Source of the DNA: Schistocephalus solidus
Lineage: Eukaryota > Platyhelminthes > Cestoda > Diphyllobothriidea > Diphyllobothriidae
Length of the DNA: 64,000 bases
NCBI GenBank assembly: GCA_017591395.1
Contig: WEDG01005117.1
Span: 1-64,000, forward strand
Direction: 5' to 3'
Part shown: positions 35,405-47,200 of the stretch, in pieces
Numbering within the stretch: the stretch's first letter is position 1
Layout: each line of letters begins with the position of its first letter
The notes under the pieces: generated by a model
What the model was told of the DNA's origin: nothing
Databases searched by the model: none
Seen by the model: the letters and a program-made list of their open reading frames with translations, nothing else
Translations under genes and position numbers: made by a program

Positions 35405-37115
35405 AATTCAGTATGATTCAGTATGTATAAGGGAGATAGGCAGAGCCTTTGAAAACCCTATTTACAGATAGACGCTAGCAAAACAAGCAAATGTTACATG
35501 GCGATAGTCGTTTTAGTATATCAATCATTGCTGTCGACTAAATATATGTTCATCAAGTAAAAATGCATCAAGTCTTCTTTTAAACATTTCAACGATTTCA
35601 GCCTGAACAACTGAGGCTGGCAGTTTGTTCCATTCGTCAATCACCCGTTGGGAAAAGAAGTTGGCCCGCACTTCAAGTTTGGCATGATTTCTTTTCAGTT
35701 TGTATTGGTGACCTCGGAGACTTGTCATGTTTGCCAATTCAAAAAGTTGGCCATCTGAAGAGCACAATCAACTCCTCTGACCAGTTTGAAGACTAAGATA
35801 ATATCCCCTCTGTATTGCCTATAAGAGAGAGGAAAAATTTTAAGTCTTTTCTAGGCGGCCCTCATAGGGTAGGCATTCCAATCCGCTGACTAGTTTCGTT
35901 GCCCTCCGTTGAACTTTCTCCAGCAGAGCGTAGTCATGTTTCGTCCAAGGGCGCCACGCCTGAACGCAATATTCCAACACCGGCCGGATAAATGTTCCAA
36001 ACACGCGCCCAAAAAGCTCTCCGTCCAAATTAACGAAGGACCTCCTGATTGCGCCTAAGATACACATAGCTTTCTTTGCGATATTCGCACAGTGTGACGA
36101 TGGTTTGAGAGTTGGTGTTATCCATATACCCAAGTCCTTTAGAATATTTACCTCCTGGAGTTGGTGACCACTGATGGAGTACTGGTATTCAAACCCAATC
36201 AGCCTTCTGGAACTAGACCGCAGTCGGATTATTTGGCATTTGTTAAGATAAAGGTTCAGCAGCCACTCATCACACCATGTTTGCAAGCGATCTAAGTTTT
36301 GTTGTAATTTTCGCGCATCCTCCAATTTTTCTCAATCGAGTTCCATAACTTCAAATCGTCAGCGAACATTACCTTCTCGCATGTCAGACAATCCAGGCAG
36401 TCGTTTACGTATATCAGAAACAAAATGGGACCCAGAACGCTGCCCTGTGGAACTCCACTGTGAACGGTTTCCCAGTGAGACTTGGTGTCTCCGATACAAA
36501 ACACGCTGGCGCCTGTCTGTGAGAAAGTCGGCCAACCATTTGAGTAGGTTGCCAGTCACACCCATTTGTCGGAGCTTAAAGATCAGACGTTTGTGTGGAA
36601 CCCTGTCAAAGGCTTTGCTAAAGTCAATGTAGACCGCATTGACTGACAAACCCATTTCTAATGATTTTGTCCAACGTTCCATGGATGTGAGCAAGTTTGT
36701 GAGGCAGGATCGACCACTTCGAAATCCATGTTGATATGAACTAAGCAAGTTATTCTCTTCAAGATGCCTCATCAGTTCCGTTTTGATTATCTTTTCCATC
36801 ATTTTGCAACAGATATTTGTGAGGCTGACTGGTCGGAAACTGTTTGGTGATGTCCTCTCTCCTCCTTTATAGATGGGGGTTATGTTGGCTATCTTCCATT
36901 CGGTAGGCAGAGCCCCCGCCTCCATCGAACTTTGAACAACCAAAACTCTTAATACAGGAACTACGTAATTTCGAATGAGAAGCCTGGGTTTTATCAGACC
37001 GCCCAAATGCAGCGTATGAAAATCATCAATTCTGACAATAGTTGTCTGCCATTGCAGCATTTCGTAGAAAAACAATGTGGAATCCACCTGGGTGACAACT
37101 ATGCTCACATATTCA
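35405..37115 (-). mobile_element. LINE-C copy 3 (CR1-like), 5'-truncated
   Basis: Minus-strand LINE. The 3' end near 35405 has actgaatcatactgaatta-type tail repeats, preceded by a block (agggttttcaaaggctctgc) that is also present in LINE-C copy 2 (agggtactcaaaggcccatg) and in LINE-D (aggtattcaaaggcgttgcc). This shows a common 3' end recognised in reverse transcription. The coding part covers RT to the C-terminus. The left boundary of homology is about 37115. Confidence 0.8.
35525..37115 (-). pseudogene. LINE-C copy 3 reverse transcriptase, three frameshifts
   Basis: RT blocks on the minus strand: LPTEWKIANITPIYKGGERT, SFRPVSLTNICCKMMEKII, YQHGFRSGRSCLTNLL and VYIDFSKAFDRVPHKRLI (in 36359-37222). 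Frame change near 36470, then HSGVPQGSVLGPILFLIYV and EKVMFADDLKLWNSIE (36292-36504). Frame change near 36315, then thumb and connection ILKDLGIWITPTLKPSSHC and FGTFIRPVLEYCVQAWRP (35840-36325). A third shift near 35850 leads to FPLSYRQYRGD and RVIDEWNKLPASVVQ (35525-35767). The FADD box is intact. Confidence 0.87.
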
Positions 37116-40100
37116 ATAGGCTTTTTCGTGGTTTTGTAAAACTCACTTAACCATATCAGGAAAACCTCGGTGGCCAAAAGATGAGCCGAAATCAAGTTCG
37201 TAAAGACATATTTTGAAAACAAAAAATGTTTTAAAAATCTTCTAGCTTTGCACCAGTAAAAATCCTAGATGCCGTAACCGTCAAAAGTATTCTTTTTGGA
37301 ACAATGAGGTTAGGCATAACTTACGAAACATGTAGGACTCATAATCACTTAGAGGCGTACCGTAGGTTTAAACATTAATCTCATATACATTTCTTCTTTA
37401 GAATACATTTAAAGGCAGGATGAGATAATATATGTTTTATGAAATAAATTGTCTCCACTGATCTTTTATAGGCGAATGTCTTATTATTAAACGAACCTGC
37501 ATATTGTCTTCGTAAAATATTCTTTCTTCAAGCGAATGTCACTTTTAGGGTCCTCTCACCGCCACACAACCACAATGTTCTACGAATGATGAATCAAAAC
37601 ATCTACAATTAGGGACCTGTGGCGACAAGTAAAAACATTTATGTTTAAGTCCTGCGAATATTCCAATGTTAAACTTTAAATGTGTTTTGCTGGGTTTAAC
37701 TGTTCTAAAATACTGGAAATTCAGGATTTTTATAACAGGAAACATTGCGTCACTGGCGAATGGCAGTTGCACTGCCAAACGCTCCATTTCTTCTTCAGTT
37801 CTCTGTCCCCTGTGCCATCGCGAGATGGCCGCTAAGCCCACAAAATATAGTGATATATTTATAACACATTTGAATTACAGGAGAAGAGTGCACTTCGTGC
37901 AGTCGATGGTTGACCCTTGTAGTTCCCTTGTCGACGCACTCATCTTACGACCGAGAAGCGGCGTTTAAGGTCTGTCCCACAATGAGCATTTTCTGTTTGT
38001 TTTGTTAACTTATGTCCTCTTGCCTTTAGCATTCAAAATATTATTACTTAACCGTAGCTTCCTCACACATTATGGATGGCTATAAGTTAGTGGGGACTTT
38101 GACTGTACTACCTAGAAAACCTGAGATATCTTCCATAAATCAAGCTGCCGTGGGATTTTCAGCCCTTTAGCTTGTGTTAACCCGAAAACTAGTGAGATTT
38201 AATTGCTGACACGCCTTCTGCCCTGGTTAAACCCCGGAACGGCGGTGGAGGAATTAAACTATCCCACAAAAATGCCTGAGGCAACGGAGAATATATTTAA
38301 CTGCTGTTATTGCATTTGTCATTGATGACGCTCACTGCTTTCTTGTTGTTAAATGGTAAATTTGTACAAGTTTTTATGACTTTCTACACTTTCGATGATA
38401 TTTAACAATAAGTGATTTTTTTAGGATTGTACCAAGAATTAAATAGCACTCATTGCTTTCATTGCGCAATTTGGAGGACTTCACGTTTTACCTGGTGTGC
38501 TGGGTGAATGTCAGAAACTACTATTTGACAAATATATTCGAAAACTTGCTAACTTTCTAAAAATATGTTCAATGTCAGCATTGTCACGACAAACAAAGAG
38601 ATGTGGCTTAAGAATTTTCAACTGATAGTATAACGCAGACATTGAATTTAACGGAGTGACCAGCTGGTTAACTGGGAATCAGGCCTAACGGTCTCCTGTG
38701 AAGTGGTGGCAGCTAACGTACTGTGGCGGTTGCCTTGTCGGCCAGTTGGAGAAACCGACAGCTACAAACGCGAATGCAGTTGCTTGTATGAAGGTGGGAC
38801 CAAACTTTAGAAATGGAAGCACATGCCGCGCAGCAGGGCCACGTCTTCAACTTCTACACGGTTGAAATCGTTGGCCGAGTCAGATAAAAGAAGTCTGGAT
38901 GTCCACCGACCGCTCAGTCAACTGCAACATTAAGTTGGCTTCCACCTATCTGGTTTTACGAACCCTCTTGACAGGACACCATCAGGGGGTAAAAAGTCGG
39001 GACCGCCAATTATCTCCGTGGACAACAAAGAGGGGGGGTGGAACAAAGCCGTATTGAAAGACCGGCCGACCCAAAGCCACGCAGCCTGTCAGCGGGAGAA
39101 GTGAACGTGACGCAAGATACGGTAAGATGCGGGTCAGACGCAGCCAGAAAGGCGACTCAACAGGCACAAGGCAAGGAGTGGCATATAGTGAGAGTGGTGA
39201 GGACGACTCTCCAATATCTGAATAAGGGTATACGAAACAACTACCCGAAACGTCAGGCACCTTATAAGCATCTTTCCATGAACCCCTCTTCTTCGGTCGA
39301 TGAGGCATAACTCGGCCTCGTCGTAAACAGATTTATGCGCAAGCCGCCTCCCTAGCCCACTCCGCAAGGCTCACAAAAGACGAAGTCGTTCCCACCGGTT
39401 AAGTTTAGGTGTGAATTTGTAATAAATAGACCTAGTTTGAGGGCATATTCATTAAGAAACACATGCTTTCCCAACCTTAAATTTGAAGACACCCATAACC
39501 TTTATATGCTTATTTTCCTTAATTAGTCCAGAGGGTTCGATTTGGACACATTGTTTGTTTATCTACAGTGAATATTCTTCTCTTCCTTGCTCCGTTTATT
39601 TTGCACACTAGGAGCTCTTCTCCATCCGTTGCGCTACCAAAAATATCAAAGATTATTTACTCGCAGGATCCTTAATTTCTTCCTATTGGGGATCATCTTG
39701 ATGGAACCTGTCCCCATTCCCATTTTGATGTACTGCTCAGTACCGGCCTGAAGCGGCCAACTCTTTTTACCCTTCTCGGCAGAATCTGCATATTTTGCTT
39801 TATTGATACGGCTCTCCGAATGAAAAGCCGTACTGGCAGATGTGTTCTTAATCTAAGGATGCTTTGCAAGAGATGTAATCTAGCGTATTCATCACAGAGC
39901 CGTACATCCTTCTTCACACAAACCAATACTAGAGGGGTTTCCAGCAGTCACCAAACTCGGACTTCAGAGGTGGCCAGTACAAATTTCCAGTGGAGACAGC
40001 TGCGTATCCTTTAGACCTGAGAGTGGGCCTACCTATCGAGGGAAAATGATGGCATGCACCCGATTTACAGCCACCTCTGCAGGATTCAGTTGTAAGAAAA

Positions 40101-40629
40101 AGGGAATCATCCCCTAGGTCATAAGCCAACTGAATGAAGTTCTATGTCTTTACTTCCAAAGACGCAGGTCAACCGGAAACGTTTCGACGTTCCTCCGAAA
40201 TCTCAACAGTGGTTTTGCTGGTGGAGGGCAAACGTTCTTTGGTTTTTCGATTTCGGGAAAAGGTGTACTGTTGACTGCAGACTTCCACGTCTCAGGTTAA
40301 TAATTTCCGAAAGGTCAAGAGCGAGAGCATTATAAACTCTATATCTTGTCCTTTTTTAGCTGAAATCTCCAAAGACTAGGTAGCATCAAAGATGTGAAGA
40401 AACGAGGCAATTTCGTTTTGTATCTAAAAACAGTGAAGGGTCGCAGACTGCATATGAAGTCATTTCCAATTTATGCTTTTAAATGATAAGCTAAAGAAAG
40501 GATCATGAAAAAAATATATCAGTGATACTGAACTTCAAAAACCGCCAAACACGCACCTTCTGTTGTACGCTTTCGCAGTTTCATCGCCTTCGTTTAAGCG
40601 CCCTTGCGAGATGTAAGGCACTGAAAGGG
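37116..40629. other. 3.5-kb interval without identifiable genes or repeats
   Basis: Base composition is mixed: AT-rich to about 37700, then nearer balanced with GC-richer patches at 38640-38960 and 39000-39400. Open frames are all short, and none shows a known domain to me. This is the longest stretch without recognisable mobile-element sequence apart from small gaps. Host exons could be present, but nothing supports a specific call. Confidence 0.5.
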
Positions 40630-40989
40630 TGTGAGGTTTTTCAGTTTATTTGGTGAGGTTGATAGGCAACGCCTTTGAATACCTAATTGTTTGCATGCCA
40701 GTGTGTCATAATCTGTGTACGCAATCTTAATAATTAACACTATGAAAACTGGTATTTACAAAAAATAATTAATGTCTATAGTTGACGTTATAAAAATTCA
40801 TGTAAAGATCGTCGAGGGAAAACGAGGGACACATATATTATCCAAGAGATTCTTGAAAAGCCGTAGGGACTTCGCCTCCCCAACTGATTGCCGGAGATAA
40901 TTACTTCCCGTTTTGTGAAGTATTCAGAGCGGAGCTAAGCCTGGAACTTTTCATGCGCAGCTTCATTTTGTGTCAACGAAGATGAGGCG

Positions 40990-43600
40990 GGAGGTGCCAC
41001 TGAATGATGTCCTCAAAATGCAACCCTTGCTCAAGGCCATGTATTACCTTGCAATCTAAGATAAGATCACCTCGTTGCTGCCTGAAACCCAGGGGGAATA
41101 AATTTAGGCATTCCAGTCTCTCTATATACGAGTGGTATTTTATACCTCTTACTAGCTTTGTTGCATATGTTGCACTTTCTCCAGATATATTTTGTCACTT
41201 TCGAGCCATGGCCGCCACGCCTATATGCCATATTCTAGGTTGGGTTGAAAGTAGGTGCCGTAGATTGTACCAAAGTGTTCTTTTTTAAAAGATACAAACC
41301 CCCTTTGATAGCTTGTAATGCTCGCAGCGCGGTGTTTGCAGCCTTGACGCATTGCAATGATGGCTTCAGGTTGCTCTCTATTCAAACAACTAGGTCTTTC
41401 TGTGAAGATTCAATGGGAATTTGAGTATCCTTCAGGTAATATGCCCTCCCGTTGGCATTTGGAAGATATTTGGTTTGACACAGGTGAAGAACGGCACATT
41501 TCTGCACGTTAAAATCTAGGAGCCATTTCTCGGACCATGCTTGCAGCCTGCCAAATTATTTTGCAGAATACCACGATCACTCGAGTGCTTGATGACTTGC
41601 CCTGGCTTAAAATTATCGGTAAATGTGATCTCACCGCAGTTAAGTTCCTGAAGACTGTCATGTTCATTAAGGATGTAAAGCAGGGGATTAAGAACGGAGC
41701 ATTGAGGAATGCAACTTACCACTTTCAACCCGTCCGAATTATACTCTCATATACAGATTCGTTGTTTTCAATGAATCAAAAATGACTTTATCTTGTTCAA
41801 AAGCTTCTCCTTGGTACCAAGAACTCGCAGTTTATGTTAAAGGCGCTGCTGGTGCACACTGCCAAAGGCTTCACGAAGTCGATGTACACTACATTTTCCT
41901 CGAAGCCCCCCTTATCAAGCACTGGTCCTAACTTCGAGAGAAGTCAGCAGGTTTGAAAGGCAGGAGCGCCCTCGCCGAAATCATGCTGAAAATTCTGCAA
42001 GACATCATGTTCCTCACAAAATTTTAGTAAAGCCCGCTTTATAAGGACTTCCGTTTTTTTGCAGGAAAATCGAGTCAAGATTAAGCCAGTTGCTTACCAT
42101 CTAGCTACCTCCCTTGTATAAGGGAACGCTGTTGGCTGTCTTATCATCGAAGGCAAGCTCGAACAAAGATGAAGGTTGCGATGCTGGCTTGGCAGATAGT
42201 TCTTTGAATATCAGCCCAGGATTCACATCCGGACCAGGAAAGTTGTCTGGCTTGATATGGTTGGGGACCCGTTTGACTTCGTCGACTGTAAAGTCTACGG
42301 TTTCAATGAACACGTATCTTCGCCCCTGGCAAGTTCTGGTATTTCCGCACATGACACCTTAAACGACGATCTAAAAACTGGGACACTAGCTGGACATTCT
42401 GCAGTCCGTCAGTTAATATGATCCCAAGGATATCCTTTAGGCTCGAAATTTCGTCCTGGTGCTTCCTCGACTGCGGATGAACACATCAAGATTTTGAGGG
42501 CATATTGGGGTTTCCATTATCAGTTGACGCTCGAAGGTAGTTCAAGCTAACCGTATTCGCTTATTTAGCTTTTTCATATTTGCTTTGCTCTTTATAATCA
42601 GCAAGTGATATGGGATCTTGAAATGGAAAGCGTTTTTTCCACAGGCTCAGTTTCTTTATTATGCTCCTTTATATCGTCGGATCAATCCATGGAGTTCGGG
42701 CATATGGTTCTTTTTTTTTCATTTGGCAATGGCCTTTAATTAGGTTCGCTATAATCTTTTGGAAATGCAGCCAGGTCAAATCGCTACCGGTTAAATTGAC
42801 TAACCAGGTTTCCGCGGAAGAATAACGTCTCATGGCGTCATAATGTCTCTGTGTCTCTTTATTCGTGGTTATGGAAATCGGAGAGAACACATAAAGGTAA
42901 AAGTAATATGGCTGCTTAAGCCTAGTGGCAATTGTGATTTTATCGTTGACCTTCTCTCAGCCTGGTTCCGAACTCAATATACTGGGTGAGGTATTCTTCG
43001 AGGGAAAATTGGAGTATTTTATGGTCAAATGACGTTGCTGCGGCAGCTATATGCAGAACATTTCCAAGCTAGAGCAGGCACATTGAAAACGACCAGGAGT
43101 AATAAATTATCCTGCTGGCATATGAATTTCAATGAATTTAGTAGTACAACATAATCGCTTTCGTTCGAGCTGGGAGGGGGGGGGAGGGGCGGTGAACAAC
43201 GCATCTGTTTAGCGGTGGCAAATGTTTGATTCAAATGTTTTAATGAAATAATTTCATACCTTCGTATTTCCTCGTCAGTAATTTCCCTATGCAAGAAAAA
43301 TAGTTTCTGGGATATATAAACAGCCACGCCTCCACCTCGCAGTTGGTATCTGTCAGAGCGGAACATGCGGAAGCCCCCTTTACTGACCTCGCTAAGGCCT
43401 ATTTCTTCAGTTAGCCACTTCCCTGTCAATGCCATTATGTGCAGTTTGTGCTCAGATGTTAGGGATTTGAGCTCATCGAGTTTGCTGAAGTGGTTCTGGC
43501 AGTTGGTATAGTATATTTCCAGACAGCAGCCACTATTGCTTACATCAGCCCCAAAAGCGGGCATTTTAATATTCGTCAAGCTGTCAGCCTGACTGCTTTC
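40990..43600 (-). pseudogene. LINE-D ORF2: endonuclease, linker and RT remnants
   Basis: EN (43025-43600): EIYYTNCQNHFSKLDELKSL, HIMALTGKWLTEE, FRMFRSDRYQLRGGGVAVYI. GDFN is replaced by LLLLVVFNVPALAWKC, so a catalytic motif is lost. A six-Pro run arises from a G-rich tract (43170-43195). Linker 42669-42890. RT start FTVDEVKRVPNHIKPDNFPG and SVPLYKGG (42101-42352). RT centre SCIPQCSVLNPLLYILNEHD and EITFTDNFKPG (41516-41728), a dead version of FADDFKLG. C-terminal connection remnants lie around 41100-41300. Confidence 0.75.
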
Positions 43601-44270
43601 GGCCAATACAATTCTCTCTTGACGTAAATTATGCGCCCTTCTCTGATTGTTAGGTGTTTTTTTGCCATTTTACCTTCGATCTTTCAGTTCGTTTATCAGT
43701 TGATTTATTTTCATTCGATCTCTCGGCTCGTAGTCCGGTTGAAAAAAAACATCAGCATGCATATCCCGCAGAGACAACTTTCTTTGTATTATGAGCTGCG
43801 CTTGCGTTTTGGTTTCTAAAATGACTTTTAAGGGTCGTGGCCTAGGGTTTGAACTAATGGTCGGCTGAATGCATTTAGAATGCTTTAAGACTCGCCATCT
43901 CTTAACAATATTGTAAAGTAATCCTGAAGAAGACCTAGGTTGTGTTAAACTTTCTCCCTGGAAATTGCTGACATTGATTCAGGGACCCCATTCGCAACTG
44001 TATTTCGTTTGCGATTTGTCAGAGCACTTGCCGTTTTCTCATCTTATGTTTCAACTGACGGAACTCTTGGACCCAGTGCGCTCATTTCACTTAAGACTTG
44101 CCACAGAGCTCGCAATGTCCAAATCCGTGGAAGATTCGGTCAACCTTGTGTTGGCTGTATTTTCTTCTAATTTACTGCGTTGCCCGTTGCTCAGTCCGGC
44201 CTCCGTTTTTCTGTTAGAAGTCTCCCTCTAGATTTTTTGGCTAGGTTTGCGTTCACATGGTGTGCTCACA
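43595..44270 (-). pseudogene. LINE-D ORF1 C-terminal domain
   Basis: Read on the minus strand across small shifts: GVPESMSAISREKV (about 44020), PRPLKVILETKTQAQLIIQR (about 43830), VFFQPDYEPRDRMKINQLI (about 43745), then REGRIIYVKRELYWPKAVRL (about 43640), ending where ORF2 begins. Each block matches the LINE-E ORF1 C-terminus. The N-terminal half is not readable. Confidence 0.62.
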
Positions 44271-45025
44271 TGGCTGTCGTGTAGTATAATTGAGAGCTTC
44301 CGTTGGCCTTAAGCAGGCTGCTTGGCAGTGGCCTTCTGCTACTGCATATGCTTGCATGCGGCCTTGGTAGACTCTGGTTATGCGAAAGGTACTGAGATAC
44401 AGGTTTTGCTGCAAAATCCTGCGTCTGTCAGCCTTTATACTGTACTCCTGACGAGTCTGGGGTTTGTTTCAAGGTCTTTTTTCTCTCTTGCTTCGGGTTC
44501 CGCACGAGGTTGTGTTCAGTGATGTTGTTACATTCTGTCCGGTGTGTGTAGACCGATTTCTCAACAGTTTCCATGATCTTTGTGTACTCAGCATCTGGTT
44601 GCGTAATCTTGTTGTGCTTTATAAGAACGGCATGTTTCTTAAAGAGAAAATCAAAGCTTCCCTATTGACGTCTTACTCGCGTGACAAGATCAAAAAATCC
44701 ATCGCAGTGTGCATGCGCAAGCGGATTAAATTCGTCAGTGTTCGGTTCTGAAGTAGCTGGTGAAAGACTGCAACTTTCTTCGTGACTGGTGAACCAGGTT
44801 TTGCTAGGAACTACTGCAAGCGATTGTAATATTTCTGGAAGAACTTTCTCGAAGGAAGTAGTTAGCGGTTTTTTTAAGTAAACGGGGCCATTCTTCTACG
44901 AGAACATATTGATGGATTTGCGGAATGGACGCAGCATGATAGTCGATCATGACGCTCGGCTATTGTGGGTGAGGTTGGGGATTCGAATATATACGGCGAC
45001 GAGCATTTTTCTTCCTCCTGCAGAG

Positions 45026-45152
45026 TTAGGTCGTACTCGCTTACGTTGCTCATGCATCTGGTGACAATATGAGACTGTATTAACTTATTCCAATGAAAAA
45101 AATTTATCGTGAAGTGGTGTGTTTGCTCAATGTATTTCAACAGTCAACTTTT
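45026..45152 (-). mobile_element. LINE-B-like fragment, left copy of a direct repeat
   Basis: The about 127-base segment taggtcgtact...tcaacagtcaa is repeated at 46127-46260 (cttacgttgc, atatgagactg and attaactta are common). It aligns with the LINE-A/B thumb region. With the right copy it flanks the LINE-D fragment at 45153-46126. Confidence 0.5.
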
Positions 45153-46126
45153 TAGAAAGGAAGCGACTCAGCCTTTTTGTAACGAGTCCTCCTACTGTTG
45201 CGATCAAATTCAAGACGCGCATATGCTGGTTTTGGGAGCAAGTAATGCTCCTTTTTATCGTCTGATTGATCCATGGAGTTGGTGCATATGATCTTATTAT
45301 TTTCATTGGGCAATGGACTTTAATTAGGCGCGCTATAAGCACTTGGAAATGCTGCCAGGTTTCATCGCCACCGGTTATATCGACTAACCAGGTTTCCGCG
45401 GAAGCATCACGTCTCATGGCGTCAAAATGTCTCTGTGTCAATTTATGGGTGGTTGTGGATAAAGGAGAGAACACACATAGGTATAAGTAATATGAGGAGA
45501 GAGGAATACGCTTTATTTATTTTTTAAATATGACCAGTTAAGCCTAGTGGTGACTGTAAGATCATTTATAACTTCTTTTTCTTGACTGATTACGAGACCT
45601 CAAACATTTATCTTTGATCTTCTCTCAGCCTGGTTCCGAACTCCATGTTCTGGGTGAGGTATTCTTCAAGGGAAAATTGGAGTATTTTACGGTCAAATGA
45701 CGTTGCTGTGGCAGCTAATTGCAGAACATTTCCAATCTAGAGTAGGCACGTTGAAAACGACCAGGAGTAATAAATTATCCTGCTGGCATCTGAATTTTAA
45801 TGAGTTTAGAAGTTCAACATAATCGCTTTCGTTCGAGCTGGGAGGGGGGGGGGGGGGCGGTGAACAACGCATCTGTTTAGCGGTGGCAAATGTTTGATTC
45901 AAATGTTTCATTAAATAATTTCATACCTTCGTAGTTCTAAGTCGGTAATTTCCTTATGCCAGAAAGACAGTTCCTGGGATAAATAAAGTGCCACGCCTCC
46001 ACCCCGCAGTTGGTATCAGTCAGTACGGAACATGTGGTTGCTCCCGATACTGACCTCGCTAAGGCCTATTTCTTCAGTGAGCCACTTCCCTGTCAATGCC
46101 ATAATGTGGGCTTTGTGCTTGGATGA
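45153..46126 (-). mobile_element. LINE-D second copy, internal EN/linker fragment
   Basis: Closely similar to 42.67-43.5 kb. It encodes HIMALTGKWLTEEIGLSEVS (46016-46198), FATAKQMRCSPPPPPPPSS (45693-45911; the Pro run arises from a 14-base G run at 45844) and FNVPTLDWKCSA. The linker reads SAETWLVDITGGDETWQHFQ (45127-45474). The element ends are absent on both sides. Confidence 0.7.
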
Positions 46127-46682
46127 TAGGGCGTACATGCTTACGTTGCCCTTGCTTATGGTGACTATATGAGACTGCATTAACTTATAAGCCTTCACTA
46201 TATCCTATTCAAATGACAAAATGTATCGGGAAGAGGCGTGTGAATTTCAACAGTCAAACAGTGGAAAGAGTAAGTCAGACTGCACGGATTTTTTTCTAAA
46301 TACCGTTGGACCGTAGATTTTGAGAAGGAATATAAGCAGTTTAAATCATCAGCACAATTAAAAGACTAATTTTTTAACTGCCGATTAAATATAATAACTG
46401 CAAAGCAAAAAAACATCTAAAAACGTTCCCTTTAGGATACCGCTTACAATAGCCGTGTTAGTTGAAAATGACGATCGCACTAAGCCTTTTTGAAGAGGCT
46501 ACAAACGCCTAGAGCATCCAGCTCAACCCTGAGTCACGTGAAACCCTTTTGTCAGAGGCTTTATTAATATTGACATACATAATGACCACCGATAGAGGAG
46601 CATTTAAAAGAGAAGAGAATGGAAATGTGACATGTTTCTCAAGAGTGCTTGTGTAAACAGCCAGATTTTGAAATAATAAGAA

Positions 46683-46952
46683 TTAATTGGGCCTGGTAAT
46701 CATCTGGTGGATTCTATATTGATTTCTTATAAAATCCTGCTTAGACAGTGAGCTGACTGTGCCATAATTGGTGGATTCAGTACGTTGCAGGAGACTGGGC
46801 AGGTAACTTGACCCAAGTGTGATTAAACGCACGGCTCCCGATGGGCCCTCCTAGCTCAGATGGCTAGAGCGTTGGCTGTACTATAACCTTCCCCTTGCTG
46901 TCTGGGTTCAAATCCCACCGAGGCCGCCGAGTTTTTGAAAAGTGGGTCAACA
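46683..46952 (+). mobile_element. tRNA-derived SINE-like insertion with 12-bp target-site duplication
   Basis: The flanking direct repeats aaataataagaa (46671-46682 and 46953-46964) are identical. The interior holds a tRNA-like part at 46845-46925, with a box A tagctcagatgg (46852) and a box B gggttcaaatccc (46904). The tRNA-like part lies in the right portion, not at the left end as in most SINEs, so the full architecture or orientation is unclear. LINE-B on either side is colinear, so this is a real insertion. Confidence 0.65.
46845..46925 (+). promoter_or_regulatory. tRNA-like Pol III internal promoter (tRNA pseudogene / SINE head)
   Basis: Perfect D-arm: GCTC (46854-46857), loop AGATGGCTA, GAGC (46867-46870). 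T-arm: TGGG/CCCA around the loop TTCAAAT (46903-46917). The acceptor is only partly paired (five of seven) and the anticodon arm does not form a proper stem, with too many bases between D- and T-arms. So it is not a working tRNA, but boxes A and B are close to consensus. Confidence 0.6.
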
Positions 46953-47200
46953 AAATAATAAGAAGTTTATTTGTTATGTAAAAATCTGTACTTAGTACGC
47001 AATGATTTTCTCAAACAATTTAGCAACGGAGGGAGTTTTATGAACACCGCGATAATTTTGAAAATCAGAGCGATGGCCAAAGTTAAACACTGGAATATTA
47101 ATAGAGGTTTTGTAGTAATCACGAAAGAAAACATTCATCCCAGTAGCATCCCCAAAGATTTCCTGGACAACCTCAGATAGTTAGCAGTGGCTCTCATTTT

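Larger units (their letters stand above)
40630..44870 (-). mobile_element. LINE-D (CR1-like), nearly full length
   Basis: Minus-strand element of about 4.2 kb. The 3' end near 40630 carries the aggtattcaaaggcgttgcc block shared with LINE-C. ORF2 spans about 40990-43600 and ORF1 spans about 43600-44270. The region to 44870 is probably ORF1 N-terminus or 5' UTR. Heavily decayed. A second copy of its EN/linker region lies at 45153-46126. Confidence 0.7.
46127..47200 (-). mobile_element. LINE-B-like fragment, interrupted by a SINE-like insertion
   Basis: Minus-strand LINE-B-like RT region. It aligns with LINE-B 25940-26640: tgcacggattttttt, taaaagactaa, gacatgtttctcaagag, ttgttatgtaaaaatctgta, ggagttttatgaacacc, aatagaggttttgtagtaatc. 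A 270-bp segment (46683-46952) without LINE-B counterpart sits between 46682 and 46953, bounded by 12-bp direct repeats. Coding frames are destroyed. Confidence 0.65.

Noticed and set aside
39150..39260. Possible hammerhead ribozyme: ctgaata ... cgaaac ... cgaaacgtc on the plus strand
   Set aside because: The required CUGANGA core is broken (CTGAATA lacks the G), and no matching stems I and III could be formed. Repeated cgaaac alone is weak.
39693..39926. Arg-rich 77-residue open frame on the minus strand as a nuclear basic protein
   Set aside because: No family resemblance, no initiation context and no continuation. Not enough to support a gene.
43170..43195. G-rich run as a G-quadruplex regulatory element (also 45841-45860)
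   Set aside because: Both occurrences encode the same Pro run in homologous LINE-D endonuclease sequence, so it is explained by ancestry and homopolymer drift.
46845..46925. Functional tRNA gene
   Set aside because: Anticodon arm does not pair, spacing between D- and T-arms is too long and the acceptor has mismatches. It is called a SINE-like head instead.
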